DNA of 64,000 nucleotides from Nocardia sp. BSTN01 (GTDB lineage Bacteria; Actinomycetota; Actinomycetes; Mycobacteriales; Mycobacteriaceae), in assembly GCF_015354405.1 (NCBI RefSeq), contig NZ_JADKYP010000013.1, positions 1 through 64,000 on the forward strand, read 5' to 3'. Shown here in pieces: positions 49,302-58,322 of the stretch (the first letter of the stretch is position 1; every line of letters starts with the position of its first letter). Below the pieces are notes generated by a model. That model was not told where the DNA came from, did no database searches, and saw nothing but the letters and a program-made list of their open reading frames with translations. A program made the translations under genes and the position numbers.

Positions 49302-50687
49302 ATGACCGAAACTGCCGACAGCATCACCGAAACGACTGCGGCGCAACCCTTGTCGACGCCGATGACGATCGGCGTCGACGCCTACGTCAGCGCCGAGTAC
49401 GCCCGCGCCGAGGGCGACAAGCTGTGGGCGAAGGTGTGGCAGCAGGTGTGCCGTGTCGAGGAGCTGCCCCGCGTCGGCGATTTCCTCACCTACGACATCC
49501 TCGACGACTCGATCATCGTCGTGCGCACGGCGCCGGATACCCTGCGCGCCTACCACAACGTGTGCGCGCATCGCGGCCGCCGGCTGGTCGACACCCCGCC
49601 CGGGGCCCACGACGCGCACGGGCAGCGCAAACAGTTCGTCTGCGGATTCCACGGCTGGCGCTACGACCTCGAGGGCCGCAACACGTTCGTACCCGAACGC
49701 GGCGACTGGACGTGCGGGCTGACCGAACGCAACGACGGTTTGCCGCCCGTGCGTATCGATACCTGGGGCGGCTGGGTGTGGATCAATCTCGATTCCTCCT
49801 GCGAACCGCTGCGCGATTATCTGGAACCGGCTGCCTCCCTGCTGGATCCGTTCCACCTGGAGAACATGCGGTACCGCTGGCGGCGCTGGCTGACCTTCGA
49901 CTGCAACTGGAAGGTCGCCTTCGAGGCGTTCATGGAGACCTATCACGTTCCCTACACCCATCCGGAATTCATGAATTTCGGAAATTTCCTCGGCTGGGGC
50001 CGCGCCCAGGGCAGGCACAGCAATATCGGCTACGACGCGCCGAAGGGGATGGAGGAGAACCAGGGGAAACTGCGGATCGGCGCCGGTCCCGACGCCCGGA
50101 TCTCGACCGCGCAACTGCAGAACTTCACCTGGGAGAACGCCAACACCAACACCACCGAGACGATGGTGGAGGTCGCGAATCGGCTCGCCGACGAACTTCC
50201 CGCCGACACTCCCCCTGATCAGGTGATGCGCTACTGGCTCGATACCTGCCGCAGGGAGGATGCTGAACGCGGCGTGGTGTGGCCGACCGTGGATCCGGAC
50301 ATCGTCGCGAAAAGCGGTACCGCCTGGCAGATCTTCCCCAATTTCCAGATCGGGCACGCGCTGAACAACATGCTGTGCTACCGATTCCGGCCCTACGGAT
50401 ACGACCCGGACAAGTGCATCTTCGAGGCCGCGGTCTTCGAATTGTTCCCGCCCGGTGCGGAACCGGAGACCGAATGGATCTACACCCCGGTCGGCGACCC
50501 GGGCTGGCGGACCGTGCTGCCGCAGGATTTCGACAATATGGCCGCCGTCCAGCAGGGCATGAAATCGCACGGCTTCTCCGGCCCGAAACCCAACCCGTAC
50601 CGCGAGCGCACGATCGTCAATCTGCACCACAACCTCGCGAAGTACATGGGCACCGGCGCGCCGACCGACCTGGAACGACCCGAATAG
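49302..50687 (+). CDS. Rieske non-haem iron oxygenase, large subunit
   Basis: A 461-residue ring-hydroxylating-type oxygenase. Rieske ligands are Cys88/His90 (CAHRG) and Cys114/His117 (CGFHGW); the spacer is 23 residues, longer than the usual 17 or so. The mononuclear iron site is His215 and His220 in ETYHVPYTHPE, preceded by NWK. ATG 49302 follows CAGGAG. No small subunit, ferredoxin or reductase is next to it, so it resembles the alpha-only (KshA-, carnitine-, or choline-type) oxygenases. It likely hydroxylates or demethylates an alicyclic or terpenoid substrate. Confidence 0.92.
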   Translation: MTETADSITETTAAQPLSTPMTIGVDAYVSAEYARAEGDKLWAKVWQQVCRVEELPRVGDFLTYDILDDSIIVVRTAPDTLRAYHNVCAHRGRRLVDTPPGAHDAHGQRKQFVCGFHGWRYDLEGRNTFVPERGDWTCGLTERNDGLPPVRIDTWGGWVWINLDSSCEPLRDYLEPAASLLDPFHLENMRYRWRRWLTFDCNWKVAFEAFMETYHVPYTHPEFMNFGNFLGWGRAQGRHSNIGYDAPKGMEENQGKLRIGAGPDARISTAQLQNFTWENANTNTTETMVEVANRLADELPADTPPDQVMRYWLDTCRREDAERGVVWPTVDPDIVAKSGTAWQIFPNFQIGHALNNMLCYRFRPYGYDPDKCIFEAAVFELFPPGAEPETEWIYTPVGDPGWRTVLPQDFDNMAAVQQGMKSHGFSGPKPNPYRERTIVNLHHNLAKYMGTGAPTDLERPE

Positions 50688-50714
50688 AATACTCACCCTC
50701 CCAAGGATTTTCCG

Positions 50715-52541
50715 ATGAAACCCTGCGCCCCTACTCGGACCCCCGAGGTCGACAGAGAGGCCCTGCGGCAGAAATATCTGGCCGAACGCGACAAGCGGCT
50801 ACGTCCGGAGGGACAGCAGCAGTACCTCGAGGCGGCCGGCGAATTCGCGGACTTCTACGAGGCCGACCCGCACCTGCCGGTCGTCCCGCGCGCGCCGATC
50901 GACGCCGATATCGAGGTCGTCATCCTCGGCGGAGGTTTCGCCGGGCTGATCACCGCCCACCGGCTGCAGCAGGCCGGCGTCACCGACTTCCGGATCGTGG
51001 AACTCGGCGGCGATTTCGGCGGTGTCTGGTACTGGAACCGGTATCCGGGCATCCAGGTCGACTCCGACGCCTACTGCTATCTGCCGTTGCTCGAGGAAAC
51101 CGGATTCGTTCCGAAGGAGAAATTCTCCCACGGCGACGAATGCTACGAGCAGGCCCAGCGCATCGGTAAACATTTCGGACTCTACGACAAGGCGATCTTC
51201 CACACGCTGGTGCGCGCACTGGAATGGGACGAGCAGATCGCGCGCTGGCGAATCGCCACCAACCGCGGCGACGAGATCCGCGCCCACTTCCTGATCATGT
51301 GCCAGGGCCCCTACAACCGGCCGAAACTGCCCGGCATTCCCGGGATCACCGACTTCGAGGGCCATACCTTCCACACCGCGCGCTGGGATTACGACTACAC
51401 CGGCGGTGACCTGCACGGCGGCCTGGATCGTCTCGGCGACAAGAAGATCGCGGTCATCGGCACCGGCGCCAGCGGGGTGCAGGTGATTCCGCATCTGGCG
51501 CGCGGTGCGAAGCATGTGACGGTTTTCCAGCGCACGCCGTCCTATATCTTCGAGCGCGACAATCACCCGACCGATCCGGAATGGGTGGCCTCGCTGCAAC
51601 CGGGGTGGCGCACCGAACGTCAGCGCAATTTCCACAACGCCGCCTTCGCCTTCTACTCCCCCGGCGAACCGGATCTGATCTGCGACGGCTGGACCGAGGT
51701 CGCCCGCAATCTGGCCGCGACATTGAACGAGACCGACGGCTGGGCCGCGCTGGCCGATCCGGCGACCTTCCTCGAGCTCAAGGAAATCGAGGACTACCGC
51801 GCCATGGAGCGATTGCGGCGACGCGTGGAACAGATCGTCGAGGATCCCGAGACCGCGGAGAAGTTGAAGCCGTATTACCGCAACATGTGTAAGCGGCCGG
51901 TGTTCAACGACGACTACCTGCCGACGTTCAACCGGCCCGATGTGACGCTGGTCGACGTCTCCGACACCAAGGGCGTCGAGCGGATCACGCGCAAGGGCAT
52001 CGTCGCGCACGGCGTCGAATACGAGGTCGACTGCATCGTCTTCGCCAGCGGTTTCGAGATCACCACCGCGCTGGATCGCCAGTTCGACATCGCACCCTTC
52101 GCGGGACGCGGCGGGAAATCGCTGTACGAGCACTGGGGCAAGGGTTTTCGCACGCTGCACGGGATCATGGCGCACGGATTCCCGAACCATTTCGCGACCG
52201 GATTCATCCAGGGCGGGGTCACGGCGGCCACCACCCTGATGTACGAGCAGCAGGCCGACCATATCGCCTACATCATCGCGCAGGCGCAGTCGCGTGGCGC
52301 GACCCGCGTGGAGCCGACGGCGGCGGCCGAAGAGGCATGGGTGCAGACGATCCGGGCCAACACCGTCGACAACAGCACCTTCGTCACGGAATGCACCCCC
52401 GGCTACTACAACAGCGAGGGTGAACCGAACGGCCGCTCGTTCCTCGGCGACCCGTTCTGGGGTGGCTTCTACGTGCTCGAGGACCTGCTGCGGGCCTGGC
52501 GCGACGCCGGCGATCTGGACGGCCTGACGCTGAGCAGTTAG
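50715..52541 (+). CDS. Type I Baeyer-Villiger monooxygenase
   Basis: A 608-residue flavin monooxygenase. FAD motif GGGFAGL at 72-78, the Baeyer-Villiger fingerprint FxGxxxHxxxW(D) at 214-225 exactly (F214, G216, H220, W224, D225) and the NADPH motif GTGASG at 249-254. The segment GGDFGGVWYWNRYPG is typical of the cyclohexanone/phenylacetone/steroid group. It inserts oxygen beside a ketone to give an ester or lactone. ATG 50715 follows CCAAGGA. SDRs on either side of the Rieske and monooxygenase genes could supply the ketone. Confidence 0.95.
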   Translation: MKPCAPTRTPEVDREALRQKYLAERDKRLRPEGQQQYLEAAGEFADFYEADPHLPVVPRAPIDADIEVVILGGGFAGLITAHRLQQAGVTDFRIVELGGDFGGVWYWNRYPGIQVDSDAYCYLPLLEETGFVPKEKFSHGDECYEQAQRIGKHFGLYDKAIFHTLVRALEWDEQIARWRIATNRGDEIRAHFLIMCQGPYNRPKLPGIPGITDFEGHTFHTARWDYDYTGGDLHGGLDRLGDKKIAVIGTGASGVQVIPHLARGAKHVTVFQRTPSYIFERDNHPTDPEWVASLQPGWRTERQRNFHNAAFAFYSPGEPDLICDGWTEVARNLAATLNETDGWAALADPATFLELKEIEDYRAMERLRRRVEQIVEDPETAEKLKPYYRNMCKRPVFNDDYLPTFNRPDVTLVDVSDTKGVERITRKGIVAHGVEYEVDCIVFASGFEITTALDRQFDIAPFAGRGGKSLYEHWGKGFRTLHGIMAHGFPNHFATGFIQGGVTAATTLMYEQQADHIAYIIAQAQSRGATRVEPTAAAEEAWVQTIRANTVDNSTFVTECTPGYYNSEGEPNGRSFLGDPFWGGFYVLEDLLRAWRDAGDLDGLTLSS

Positions 52542-52567
52542 GCCCGGAACACGATGCGCGAGAGGAT

Positions 52568-53491
52568 ATGCCGTTGTCCGAACTGAGATTCGACGATCGC
52601 GTCGCGGTGGTCACCGGCGCCGGGCGCGGTCTGGGCCGGGCCTATGCCCTGCTGCTGGCCGAACGCGGCGCGCGCGTGGTGGTCGACGATCCCGGCGGCA
52701 GTATGCGCGGTGAGGACCCCGACGCCGGAGTCGCCGCCGAGGTGGTCGCCGAGATCGCCGCCGCGGGCGGCACGGCGGTGGCGTGCACCGCGTCGGTCGC
52801 CACCCCGGAGGGCGGGCGGGCGATCGTGGACACGGCGCTCGACCGGTTCGGACGCCTCGACATCCTGATTCACAATGCCGGCACCGTGCGCTACGGATCG
52901 CTGACCGAACTGAGTTACGAGGATTTCGAGGCCGTGCTGGATGTGCATCTGCGCGGCGCCTTCCACACCGTGCGCGCGGCCTTCCCGGTCATGAACGAGG
53001 CCGGCTACGGCCGGGTGGTGCTGACCTCCTCGATCGGCGGCCTCTACGGCAATCGGTCGGTCGCCAATTACGCGGTGTCGAAGGCGGGCATGATCGGGCT
53101 GTCGAATGTGGTCGCCCTCGAGGGCGCCGAGGCGGGAGTGCGCTGCAACATCATCGTGCCCTCGGCGGTGACCCGGATGGCCGACGGTATCGACACCTCC
53201 GCCTATCCGGATATGCGCCCGGAACTGGTGGCCCCGGCGGTCGCGTATCTGGCGCACGAATCCTGTTCTCTCACCGGCGAATTGCTGGTCGCGATCGCGG
53301 GCCGGGTGGCGCGCGCCTATATCGCCGAGACGCCGGGTGTGTATCAGCCGTCCTGGACCGTCGACGAGGTCGCCGCGCGCATCGACGACATCCGCAACAC
53401 CGACAACTCGTGGATCCTGCCGCCGCTGAGCGCGCACGCCGATCACATCGGCCGCAGCTTCGCGATGGCGACCGAAGGGAAACAGCAGTGA
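52568..53491 (+). CDS. SDR of the multifunctional-enzyme type (17beta-HSD4-like)
   Basis: A 307-residue SDR: TGAGRGLGRAY, the early DDPGG loop with a long GEDPDAG insert, HNAG, and YAVSK. The layout with the C-terminal extension after LAHESCSLTGELL (about 70 residues, ending MATEGKQQ) matches the dehydrogenase domain of peroxisomal multifunctional enzyme 2 and bacterial hydroxyacyl-CoA dehydrogenases of steroid pathways. It overlaps the ThDP gene by GTGA. A (3R)-hydroxyacyl-CoA or 2-hydroxyacid dehydrogenase role is possible. Confidence 0.9.
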   Translation: MPLSELRFDDRVAVVTGAGRGLGRAYALLLAERGARVVVDDPGGSMRGEDPDAGVAAEVVAEIAAAGGTAVACTASVATPEGGRAIVDTALDRFGRLDILIHNAGTVRYGSLTELSYEDFEAVLDVHLRGAFHTVRAAFPVMNEAGYGRVVLTSSIGGLYGNRSVANYAVSKAGMIGLSNVVALEGAEAGVRCNIIVPSAVTRMADGIDTSAYPDMRPELVAPAVAYLAHESCSLTGELLVAIAGRVARAYIAETPGVYQPSWTVDEVAARIDDIRNTDNSWILPPLSAHADHIGRSFAMATEGKQQ

Positions 53492-55188
53492 AGGTTTACG
53501 AACGGATTCTCGAACTCTTCGAGGCCGAGGGTATCGACACCATCTTCGGCATTCCGGACCCCAACTTCGTCCACCTGTTCCACCGCGCCGAGGAGCGCGG
53601 CTGGAAGGTAGTGGCGCCGCATCACGAGGAATCGGCCGGAATGATGGCCGAGGGCGTCTCGCGGATGACCGGGAAGGCCGCGGTGTGCATCGGCACCCTG
53701 GGCCCCGGTATCGCGAATCTGTCCGGCGCCATCATGTGCGCGAAGGTGGAGAATTCGCCGATCATCTTCCTGGGCGGGCAGCGGGCCCGGATCACCGAGC
53801 AGCGGGTGCGGCGCGGCCGGATCCAGTTCGTGCAGCAGGCCGGTCTGGTCGAGAATTCCGTGAAGTACAGCGCCAGTATCGAATACGCGGATCAGACCGA
53901 CGAGATCATCCGTGAGGGCCTGCGCAAGGCGCTGTCGGGCACACCGGGACCGGTGTACATCGAATATCCCTCGCACGTCATCGAGGCGGAACTCGATCTG
54001 CCGCCGGCACTGCCACCGCAGCGGTATCGCCTCGTCGGCCAGACCGCGGGCGCCGATCGCATCGCCGAGGCGGCCGAGCACATCCGGGCCGCGCGGCAGC
54101 CGATCCTGCTGATCGGGCACGGCGTCCACACCGCGCGGGCGGCGGAATCGGTACGGCAACTGGCCGATCTCATGGCCGCCCCGGTGATCCAGACCTCCGG
54201 TGGCACCTCCTATATTCCCGGCCTCGAGGATCGCACCTTTCCCTACGGCTTCTCCCCCTCGGCGGTGGAGGCGGTCGTGCAGTCGGACCTGTGCCTGGCC
54301 ATCGGCACCGAACTCGGCGAACCCGTGCACTACGGCCGCGGCCGGCACTGGCTCGCGGGCGAGGCGGAGCGGAAATGGATTCTGGTGGAACAGGATCCGG
54401 CCGCCATCGGGGTGAACCGTCCCATCGACGTGCCGCTGGTCGGCGATCTGCGGGCGGTGGTCCCACAGCTGGCCGAGGCGCTGCGTGACACTCCACGCAC
54501 GCCGTCACCGGAGCTGGCGGGCTGGATCGAGCGGGATGCCGCCCGGCTGGCCGAACTGGCCGAATCGGCGCCCAGCGGGAGGAGCCCGGTCCATCCGGCA
54601 CGCCTGATCGTGGAGGCGACGAAGGCCTTTCCCGCCGACGGCATCATGGCCCGGGACGGCGGCGCCACCACGATCTTCGGCTGGACGTACTCGCAGGCGA
54701 AACCGCACGACGTGATGTGGAACCAGAACTTCGGACATCTGGGCACCGGGCTGCCCTACGCCATCGGCGCCTCGGTGGCCGACGGCGGCACCCGGCCGGT
54801 CATGCTGATCACCGGCGATTCCTCGTTCCAGTTCCAGATCGCCGAACTCGAAACGGCCGCCCGCCTGAATCTGCCGCTGGTCTGCGTGGTCGGCGTCGAC
54901 TACGCGTGGGGTCTCGAGGTCGGCGTGTACAAACGCACCTTCGGGCAGGGCTCGCTCGAAACGGGTGTGCACTGGAGTACCGGTGTCCGTCTGGACAAGG
55001 TGGCCGAGGGTTTCGGGTGTCACGGCGAATACGTCGAACGCGACGAGGACATCGCACCGGCGATCAAACGTGCCTATGCCAGCGGTAAGCCGGGGGTCGT
55101 GCACGTCGCCGTCGATCCGAAGGCCAATTCGGAGGAGATGCCCAGTTACGACGAATTCCGCACCTGGTACGCGGAAGGAATGCAGTAG
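53488..55188 (+). CDS. Thiamine-diphosphate enzyme (2-hydroxyacyl-CoA lyase / 2-oxoacid decarboxylase-like)
   Basis: A 566-residue ThDP enzyme with the three standard domains: N-terminal Pyr domain with the activating Glu47 in HHEESA, central domain and C-terminal PP domain. The magnesium motif is GDS (443-445) and, 24 residues on, Val-Asp (470-471) where the family has Asn-Asn. GDSSFQFQIAELETAARLNL resembles the GDSxFxFxxxExETxxRxNLP pattern of 2-hydroxyacyl-CoA lyase and oxalyl-CoA decarboxylase, yet GTLGPGIANLSGA fits decarboxylases and acetolactate synthases generally. GTG 53488 overlaps the SDR. With aldehyde dehydrogenase, dioxygenase and SDR following, one-carbon shortening (alpha-oxidation) is the attractive reading. 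Confidence 0.85.
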   Translation: MKVYERILELFEAEGIDTIFGIPDPNFVHLFHRAEERGWKVVAPHHEESAGMMAEGVSRMTGKAAVCIGTLGPGIANLSGAIMCAKVENSPIIFLGGQRARITEQRVRRGRIQFVQQAGLVENSVKYSASIEYADQTDEIIREGLRKALSGTPGPVYIEYPSHVIEAELDLPPALPPQRYRLVGQTAGADRIAEAAEHIRAARQPILLIGHGVHTARAAESVRQLADLMAAPVIQTSGGTSYIPGLEDRTFPYGFSPSAVEAVVQSDLCLAIGTELGEPVHYGRGRHWLAGEAERKWILVEQDPAAIGVNRPIDVPLVGDLRAVVPQLAEALRDTPRTPSPELAGWIERDAARLAELAESAPSGRSPVHPARLIVEATKAFPADGIMARDGGATTIFGWTYSQAKPHDVMWNQNFGHLGTGLPYAIGASVADGGTRPVMLITGDSSFQFQIAELETAARLNLPLVCVVGVDYAWGLEVGVYKRTFGQGSLETGVHWSTGVRLDKVAEGFGCHGEYVERDEDIAPAIKRAYASGKPGVVHVAVDPKANSEEMPSYDEFRTWYAEGMQ

Positions 55189-55245
55189 CCGTGTACACGA
55201 CAACCTCTGCCCCACAGCGCATCCGGAGAGAAGGACTGGCGGCTC

Positions 55246-56679
55246 ATGCGTGAATATCCGACGTTCTACATCGGCGGGCAATGGGTCGAACCCGCGTCCG
55301 CGCAGACCATCGAGGTGATCAACCCGGCGACCGAGCAGATCTGCGGCAGGGTCGCCGCCGGATCGGCCGAGGATGTGGATCGGGCCGTCGCCGCGGCGCG
55401 GACCGCGTTCGGGACCTGGTCGGCGACCACCGTCGCCGATCGGCTCGCGGTGTTGCGGGCCGTCGCGGCCGAATATCAGCGCCGCCGTGCGGATCTGGCG
55501 GCGGCGCTCACCGAGGAGATGGGCGCACCGGCCGCGCTCGCGGGCGGTTTCCAGGTCGATCTGGGCGCCGGGCATCTCGACACCGCGATCGCCGCACTCG
55601 CCGACTACCGCTTCGAGCATCGGCAGGGCGCCTCGCTGGTGGTCAAGGAACCGATCGGCGTGTGCGGACTGATCACACCGTGGAACTGGCCGCTGAATCA
55701 GATTGCGGTCAAGGTCTTTCCGGCTCTGGCCACCGGATGCACCGTGATCCTGAAGCCGTCGGAGCAGTCGCCGTTCAACGCGCAGATCTTCGCCGAGATC
55801 CTCGACGCGGCCGGTGTGCCCGCCGGAGTGTTCAACCTGGTTCAGGGCGACGGACCGGGCGTGGGGGTGCCGCTGTCGGGCCATCCCGATATCGACATGA
55901 TCTCGTTCACCGGTTCCACCCGGGCCGGTATCGATATCGCCCGCAACGCCGCGCCCACGGTCAAGCGGGTCACCCAGGAGCTCGGCGGCAAGAGCCCGAA
56001 CATCGTGCTCGACGACACCGATTTCGCCGCCAACGTCGCCAAGGGCGTGGTGACGATGATGAACAATTCCGGGCAGACGTGCAGCGCCGGATCTCGCATG
56101 CTGGTACCCGCCGCGCGCATGGACGAGGCGAAGGAGGCCGCCCGCGAGGCCGCGGGCACCGTGACCGTCGGCGATCCGACCGGTGAGGTCGCGATGGGCC
56201 CGGTGGTGTCGGGCGCGCAGTTCGACAAGATCCAGGCGCTGATCCGGAAGGGCATCGAGGAGGGCGCCACCCTGGTCACCGGCGGCACGGGCCGACCGGA
56301 TGGCCTGGACGTCGGATTCTACGTCCAGCCAACGGTTTTCGCCGACGTCACCAACGATATGACGATCGCGCGCGAGGAGATCTTCGGGCCGGTGCTGACC
56401 ATCCTCGGTTACGACTCCCTGGATCACGCGATCGAGATCGCCAACGACACCGATTACGGGCTGGCCGGCTTCGTGGCGGGTGCCGACCTGGAGCAGGCCC
56501 GCGCGGTGGCCCGCCGCATCCGCGCGGGCTCGGTGGCGATCAACGACGGCTTCGACTTCGCCTGCCCGTTCGGCGGCTACCGCAAGAGCGGCAACGGACG
56601 CGAATGGGGCGCATACGGATTCGAGGAGTACCTCGAGACCAAGGCGATTCTCGGATACGCACCGGAGGAGGGGGCGTGA
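55246..56679 (+). CDS. Aldehyde dehydrogenase (second copy)
   Basis: A 477-residue aldehyde dehydrogenase: Asn147 in PWNWP, Glu245 in QELGGKS, nucleophile Cys279 in SGQTCSAG, cofactor motif FTGSTRAG (221-228). ATG 55246 follows GGAGAGAAGGA. It lies 57 bases after the ThDP enzyme, whose aldehyde product it could oxidise, and overlaps the dioxygenase by GTGA. It is not a recent copy of the one at 5153-6631 (different active-site surroundings). Confidence 0.93.
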   Translation: MREYPTFYIGGQWVEPASAQTIEVINPATEQICGRVAAGSAEDVDRAVAAARTAFGTWSATTVADRLAVLRAVAAEYQRRRADLAAALTEEMGAPAALAGGFQVDLGAGHLDTAIAALADYRFEHRQGASLVVKEPIGVCGLITPWNWPLNQIAVKVFPALATGCTVILKPSEQSPFNAQIFAEILDAAGVPAGVFNLVQGDGPGVGVPLSGHPDIDMISFTGSTRAGIDIARNAAPTVKRVTQELGGKSPNIVLDDTDFAANVAKGVVTMMNNSGQTCSAGSRMLVPAARMDEAKEAAREAAGTVTVGDPTGEVAMGPVVSGAQFDKIQALIRKGIEEGATLVTGGTGRPDGLDVGFYVQPTVFADVTNDMTIAREEIFGPVLTILGYDSLDHAIEIANDTDYGLAGFVAGADLEQARAVARRIRAGSVAINDGFDFACPFGGYRKSGNGREWGAYGFEEYLETKAILGYAPEEGA

Positions 56680-57494
56680 AAACCACGAAACTCAGCGACA
56701 CGGTCGGCGTGCGGGTCGAGGATGTCGACCTCGATCGTCTCCGCAGCGACGACGACCTGCCGCACGAATGTCTGAACGCGCTCGAAGAACACGGTGTGCT
56801 GCTGTTCCCGCGCTTGCACGCCGATGACGAGACGCAGGCCGCGTTCTGCCGCAAACTCGGTGAGCTGGTGCAGTTTCCGCTGTACCCGAATCCGGACGTG
56901 ATGGAGATCAGTTTCGACCCGGACAACCCCAATGTGGAGTATTTCGCCAGCAACGACTACTGGCATCTGGACGGTTTCATGGACGAGGTGCCGGCCAAGG
57001 CGTCCATCATGAGCGCCCACGTGGTAACCGAGACGGGTGGTGAAACCGCGTTCGCCAGCACCTACGTCGCCTACGACGAACTGTCCGAGGAGGAGAAGCG
57101 GCGGTTCGAGGGCCTGCGGGTGTGGCACAGTTTCGAGGCCATTCAACGGCTGACATATGCCGATCCGACGCCGGATCAGCTCGACGAGTGGGCACGCCGT
57201 GGCGGACGGGAACATCCGCTGGTGTGGACGCACGAATCCGGCCGCCGCTCACTGGTTTTCGGGGCCTCGGCCGATCACGTGGTGGGCATGGACCCGGACG
57301 AGGGCCGGGCGCTGCTCGACGATCTGCTGGCGCGGGCGACCGCCCCGGACCGGGTGCTGTCCCATCGGTGGACGGTGGGCGACATGGTGATCTGGGACAA
57401 CACCGGCCTGGTGCATCGAGCCTGTCCGTTCGATCGGTCGCACCCGCGGCGCATGCACCGGTCCACCCTGGTCGGGCAGGAGTCGATCAAATGA
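56676..57494 (+). CDS. TauD/TfdA-family 2-oxoglutarate/Fe(II) dioxygenase (second copy)
   Basis: A 272-residue dioxygenase with iron ligands His97 and Asp99 (WHLD) and His247 (GLVHRAC), and Arg262 for 2-oxoglutarate. GTG 56676 overlaps the aldehyde dehydrogenase stop. It is clearly paralogous to the gene at 6835 (shared VPAKA, FASTYxAYxxLSE, HSFEAxQRL, GRRSLVxGAxADHxVGMD), with differences concentrated in the loop after residue 60, near the substrate. It is coupled by ATGA to an SDR, as is the first copy. Confidence 0.93.
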   Translation: MKTTKLSDTVGVRVEDVDLDRLRSDDDLPHECLNALEEHGVLLFPRLHADDETQAAFCRKLGELVQFPLYPNPDVMEISFDPDNPNVEYFASNDYWHLDGFMDEVPAKASIMSAHVVTETGGETAFASTYVAYDELSEEEKRRFEGLRVWHSFEAIQRLTYADPTPDQLDEWARRGGREHPLVWTHESGRRSLVFGASADHVVGMDPDEGRALLDDLLARATAPDRVLSHRWTVGDMVIWDNTGLVHRACPFDRSHPRRMHRSTLVGQESIK

Positions 57495-58234
57495 GCGGCC
57501 GCACAGCGATCGTGACGGGCGGCGCGTCCGGGATCGGTGGCGCGATCGCGCGGCGTCTGGCCGCCGACGGCTCGCCGGTGGCGGTGTTCGACCTGGACGG
57601 CGCGGCGGCCGATCGCGCGGCGCGGGAGATCGGCGAATCCGGCGGTAAGGCGATCGGGGTGGCGGTGGACGTGTCCGACCGCGGCGCCATCGATACCGGC
57701 GTGCGGCAAGTGCGCGACGAGCTGGGCCGGCCGTCGATTCTGGTCAACAGTGCCGGAATCACCACGTCCGGTCCGTTTCTCGACATCACCGCGCAGCAGT
57801 GGGCGCGGGTGCTGGCGGTCAACCTCACCGGCACGTTCGACTGCTGCCAGGCCGTGCTGCCCGATATGGTCGAGCAGGGCTGGGGGCGGATCGTGAACAT
57901 CTCCTCGTCGAGTATTCACAGCGGCGCGGCGGGGATGGCCGCCTATGTGTCCTCGAAGTCCGGGGTGCTGGGGTTGACGAAGGTGCTCGCGCTGGAGTTC
58001 GCGCGAAAAGGTGTCACCGTCAACACGATTCCGCCGGGGTTCATCGATACGCCCATGATGCGAGCGACCGCCGACCGTGGCTTCATCGATGTGGACAAGC
58101 AGATCGACGCTACTCCCGTCGGGCGGATCGGGTTGCCGGAGGATATCGCGGCCGCCTGCGCATTCCTGGTGAGCGAGGAGGCCGGCTATATCACCGGGCA
58201 GGTGATCGGCGTGAACGGCGGCCGCAACACCTGA
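57491..58234 (+). CDS. SDR dehydrogenase, partner of the second dioxygenase
   Basis: A 247-residue SDR with TGGASGIGG, NSAG, SSSSIHSG and the YVSSK active site. ATG 57491 overlaps the dioxygenase stop. It is the paralogue of the SDR at 7632; the tails PEDIAAACAFLVSEEAGYIT are identical and both end VNGGRNT. It is the last gene of the operon, before a strong hairpin. Likely role: oxidation of the new hydroxyl to a ketone. Confidence 0.92.
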   Translation: MSGRTAIVTGGASGIGGAIARRLAADGSPVAVFDLDGAAADRAAREIGESGGKAIGVAVDVSDRGAIDTGVRQVRDELGRPSILVNSAGITTSGPFLDITAQQWARVLAVNLTGTFDCCQAVLPDMVEQGWGRIVNISSSSIHSGAAGMAAYVSSKSGVLGLTKVLALEFARKGVTVNTIPPGFIDTPMMRATADRGFIDVDKQIDATPVGRIGLPEDIAAACAFLVSEEAGYITGQVIGVNGGRNT

Positions 58235-58244
58235 GGCGGGTTGT

Positions 58245-58275
58245 GTGGAGGCCGGAGCGGGTGTCCGGCCTCCAC
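58245..58275. terminator. 11-base perfect hairpin
   Basis: GTGGAGGCCGG and CCGGCCTCCAC pair perfectly around a nine-base loop, ten bases after the SDR stop and before the converging CMD gene. A bidirectional terminator. Confidence 0.8.
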
Positions 58276-58322
58276 GGCACCGACTCCGGCCCGGCACCCG
58301 CAGGTTCCGGCAGGACGCGCGG

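Noticed and set aside
50694-50712. A fourth copy of the AATCCT...CAAGGAT motif before the Baeyer-Villiger gene
   Set aside because: Only CAAGGAT matches and it serves as the ribosome site; the rest of the motif is absent.
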